Below, piece after piece: positions 7,461 through 9,154 of a stretch of DNA of 9,154 nucleotides; position 1 is the stretch's first letter; every line of letters starts with the position of its first letter. Source of the stretch: Spirochaeta sp. (GTDB taxonomy: Bacteria > Spirochaetota > Spirochaetia > DSM-2461); the NCBI GenBank assembly GCA_030635565.1, contig DAOVYP010000061.1, forward strand, positions 1 to 9,154. The letters are read 5' to 3'. Both the position numbers and the translations under genes were made by a program. The notes below the pieces were generated by a model that was not told where the DNA came from, made no database searches, and saw nothing but the letters and a program-made list of their open reading frames with translations.

Positions 7461-8131
7461 ACTTCCGCCGTATCAGGAGTTACGTCATCAGGGTTGCCAG
7501 GATGTCCGAGTCTCAGAAGAAGGCATATTCCGAACTTTATCCGAACTGGGTCATTCCATTCGATGGGGCTCAATTGGATTGGGATGATCTTTTCCCCGGA
7601 GCTGTAAAGCGGATCGTTGAGATCGGATTCGGAATGGGCGACGCAACTCGACAGGTTGCAGCGGAAAACCCGGACTGGGGTATATTGGGTATCGAAGTTC
7701 ACAAGCCGGGAGTGGGGAAACTTCTCTGGTGGATCGACCAGGAGAAACTCGGAAATCTGTATATCATCGAACATGATGCAGTGGAAGTCCTTTTCGACAT
7801 GATTCCTGCTGAAAGTGTCGACGGTTTTCATATCTGGTTTCCGGATCCCTGGCCGAAGAAAAGGCATCATAAACGACGCCTCATCCAGCCGGAAATTGTC
7901 GAAATGCTGAAACGGGCATTGAAACCCGGTGCTTACATCCATGTCGCGACTGATTGGGAACCCTATGCGGAGCATATATTGTCCGTATTCAGAAACGCAG
8001 ATGGCTTGAAGAACCGTTTTGCTGAATGGGCACAAAAACCGGATTACCGGCCCGATACGAAATTCGAGAATCGCGGGATCGTGGCTGAACGTACGATCCG
8101 GGACATCATATTCGAAAAGGAGAAAATATGA
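7451..8131 (+). CDS. trmB: tRNA (guanine-N7-)-methyltransferase
   Basis: TrmB transfers a methyl group from SAM to N7 of G46 in the variable loop of tRNAs. The 226 residues are a normal length. The N-terminus (RRIRSYVIR, 6-14) is typical. The SAM-binding glycine motif is EIGFGMG (57-63), followed by the acidic strand-end GIEVHKPG (80-87). The family hallmark FPDPWPKKRHHKRRL (130-144) carries the catalytic Asp and the basic tRNA-binding residues. TDWEPYAEH (167-175) and RPDTKFENRG (200-209) complete the conserved C-terminal half. The ATG is fixed by the conserved N-terminus, although no Shine-Dalgarno precedes it; a promoter-like sequence ends just upstream. The TGA overlaps the ATG of the citrate synthase gene by four bases, so the two are almost certainly co-transcribed and translationally coupled. 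Confidence 0.97.
   Translation: MSDNFRRIRSYVIRVARMSESQKKAYSELYPNWVIPFDGAQLDWDDLFPGAVKRIVEIGFGMGDATRQVAAENPDWGILGIEVHKPGVGKLLWWIDQEKLGNLYIIEHDAVEVLFDMIPAESVDGFHIWFPDPWPKKRHHKRRLIQPEIVEMLKRALKPGAYIHVATDWEPYAEHILSVFRNADGLKNRFAEWAQKPDYRPDTKFENRGIVAERTIRDIIFEKEKI
8117..8122 (+). promoter_or_regulatory. Ribosome binding site of the citrate synthase gene
   Basis: AAGGAG lies inside the last codons of trmB, five bases before the citrate synthase ATG (8128). It fixes that start codon and shows that the ribosomes of this organism use a standard Shine-Dalgarno interaction. Confidence 0.85.
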
Positions 8132-9154
8132 GTGATGTAAACATCAATCCGTTTCTGGCCAAGTACGCGGATATAGCCGACAGGCAGAACCGCATACCTG
8201 CAGAGCTGTACGAAAAATATTCCGTTAAGAGAGGGCTCAGGAATTCAGACGGTACCGGCGTCCTGGTCGGTCTTACCGAAATCGGCCAGGTTCATGGGTA
8301 TATCATGGATGAAGGTGAAAAAATCCCGGTTCCCGGAGTACTCCGCTATCGAGGCATCGACCTGAAGGACATTGTTCAGGGCTTTCAGGGCGAAGGCCGT
8401 TGGGGTTTTGAGGAAACGGCATTCCTGCTCCTTTTCGGTTACCTTCCTGCGGAACAGGAACTTGCAGATTTTACATCCCGACTCGGTGAGTTGAGAAAAC
8501 TGCCCCGGAATTTTACCGAAGACATGATACTCAAAGCTCCCAGCGAAAATATCATGAACAAGATTGCCCGGTCCGTACTTTCTCTTTATTCATACGATTC
8601 TTCGGCAGATGATACCGACATCCCGAATGTCCTGAGACAGAGTGTCCAGTTGATCAGCCGGTTTCCATCCATCGCCGCCTATGCCTATCAGGCTAAAAAT
8701 CATTATTTCAACGGCGCAAGCCTGTACCTGCATTCACCGGACCCGGAAAAGAGCACTGCCGAAAACATGTTGATGATGACTCGCGAGGGAATGTCCTATA
8801 CCCGTCAGGAGGCCGAAATCCTCGACCTCTGCCTGGTGCTTCATGCCGAGCATGGCGGCGGTAATAATTCGGCTTTCACCACACATGTCGTATCTTCGTC
8901 GGGAACCGACACATATTCCGCTATCGGGGCTGCCGTCGGTTCCCTTAAAGGACCGCTTCACGGTGGCGCTTCGAAAATGGTCCGCACGATGATGAAAGAC
9001 ATCATGGAGAATGTGAAGGACTGGGTGGACGAGGATGAGGTAACCGCATATGTAACAAGAATCCTGAGAAATGATGCATTCGACGGCCGGGGACTAGTCT
9101 ACGGTATGGGCCATGCGGTTTATACCAAATCAGATCCACGGGCGGAGCTCCTCA
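8128..9154 (+). CDS. gltA: Citrate synthase (or 2-methylcitrate synthase), 3' end outside window
   Basis: The first 342 codons are present; a complete protein would be expected at roughly 430-460 residues. Citrate synthase condenses oxaloacetate with acetyl-CoA at the entry of the TCA cycle. Visible family motifs are VPGVLRYRGIDLKDIV (68-83), LVLHAEHGGGNNSAF (236-250), GPLHGGA (275-281, catalytic His278) and GMGHAVYTKSDPRAELL (326-342, catalytic His329). The third catalytic residue, an Asp, should lie beyond the right edge and cannot be checked. GHAVYT replaces the commoner GHRVYK; I recall this from clostridial and spirochaetal citrate synthases, so it is probably a subfamily trait. The ATG overlaps the trmB stop (ATGA) and is preceded by AAGGAG at five bases. 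There is no obvious functional link with tRNA methylation. A 2-methylcitrate synthase role cannot be excluded, as no methylcitrate-pathway neighbour is visible either way. Confidence 0.93.
   Translation, partial: MSDVNINPFLAKYADIADRQNRIPAELYEKYSVKRGLRNSDGTGVLVGLTEIGQVHGYIMDEGEKIPVPGVLRYRGIDLKDIVQGFQGEGRWGFEETAFLLLFGYLPAEQELADFTSRLGELRKLPRNFTEDMILKAPSENIMNKIARSVLSLYSYDSSADDTDIPNVLRQSVQLISRFPSIAAYAYQAKNHYFNGASLYLHSPDPEKSTAENMLMMTREGMSYTRQEAEILDLCLVLHAEHGGGNNSAFTTHVVSSSGTDTYSAIGAAVGSLKGPLHGGASKMVRTMMKDIMENVKDWVDEDEVTAYVTRILRNDAFDGRGLVYGMGHAVYTKSDPRAELL

Noticed and set aside
7370..8035. 221-codon open frame on the minus strand covering nearly all of trmB
   Set aside because: It is antisense to a firmly identified gene, has no recognisable motif or domain, and no ribosome binding site was found; it is best explained as a shadow of trmB codon usage.

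Overview
The window holds seven protein-coding genes in two divergent blocks of a bacterial chromosome with roughly balanced base composition. No RNA gene, mobile element, CRISPR array, prophage part or convincing terminator was seen. The gene set is mostly housekeeping (S-adenosylmethionine synthetase, Mfd, TrmB, citrate synthase) plus two poorly characterised proteins. The style (a citrate synthase with GMGHAVYT in place of GHRVYK, a PilZ-like protein, an unfamiliar exported protein) fits a free-living spirochaete, but I hold that only weakly; no lineage-specific marker was recognised.

Left block, minus strand, read right to left: an exported protein of unknown function (3924-2566), a small protein with a degenerate receiver-like half and a PilZ-like half (2558-1845, TTG start), metK (1793-630), and a radical SAM enzyme of the AmmeMemoRadiSam type (628 to the left edge, incomplete). 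The first two genes are 7 bases apart and look translationally coupled. metK has a 51-base gap carrying its own promoter-like sequence. The radical SAM gene starts one base after the metK stop codon, which ties a SAM consumer to the SAM producer.

Right block, plus strand: mfd (4012-7398), trmB (7451-8131) and a citrate synthase gene (8128 to the right edge, incomplete). A good promoter-like sequence lies between mfd and trmB. trmB and the citrate synthase gene overlap by four bases (ATGA), with a strong ribosome binding site for the second gene inside trmB. The 87-base divergent gap at 3925-4011 should hold the promoters for both blocks.

The most interesting signal is regulatory. The metK and trmB promoters are placed so that transcription should begin at or within a few bases of the start codon, and neither gene has a Shine-Dalgarno sequence. 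Two genes inside operons carry a textbook AAGGAG. This suggests some transcripts here are leaderless. I found no convincing new multi-gene system; the receiver/PilZ protein and the exported protein are the least understood genes.
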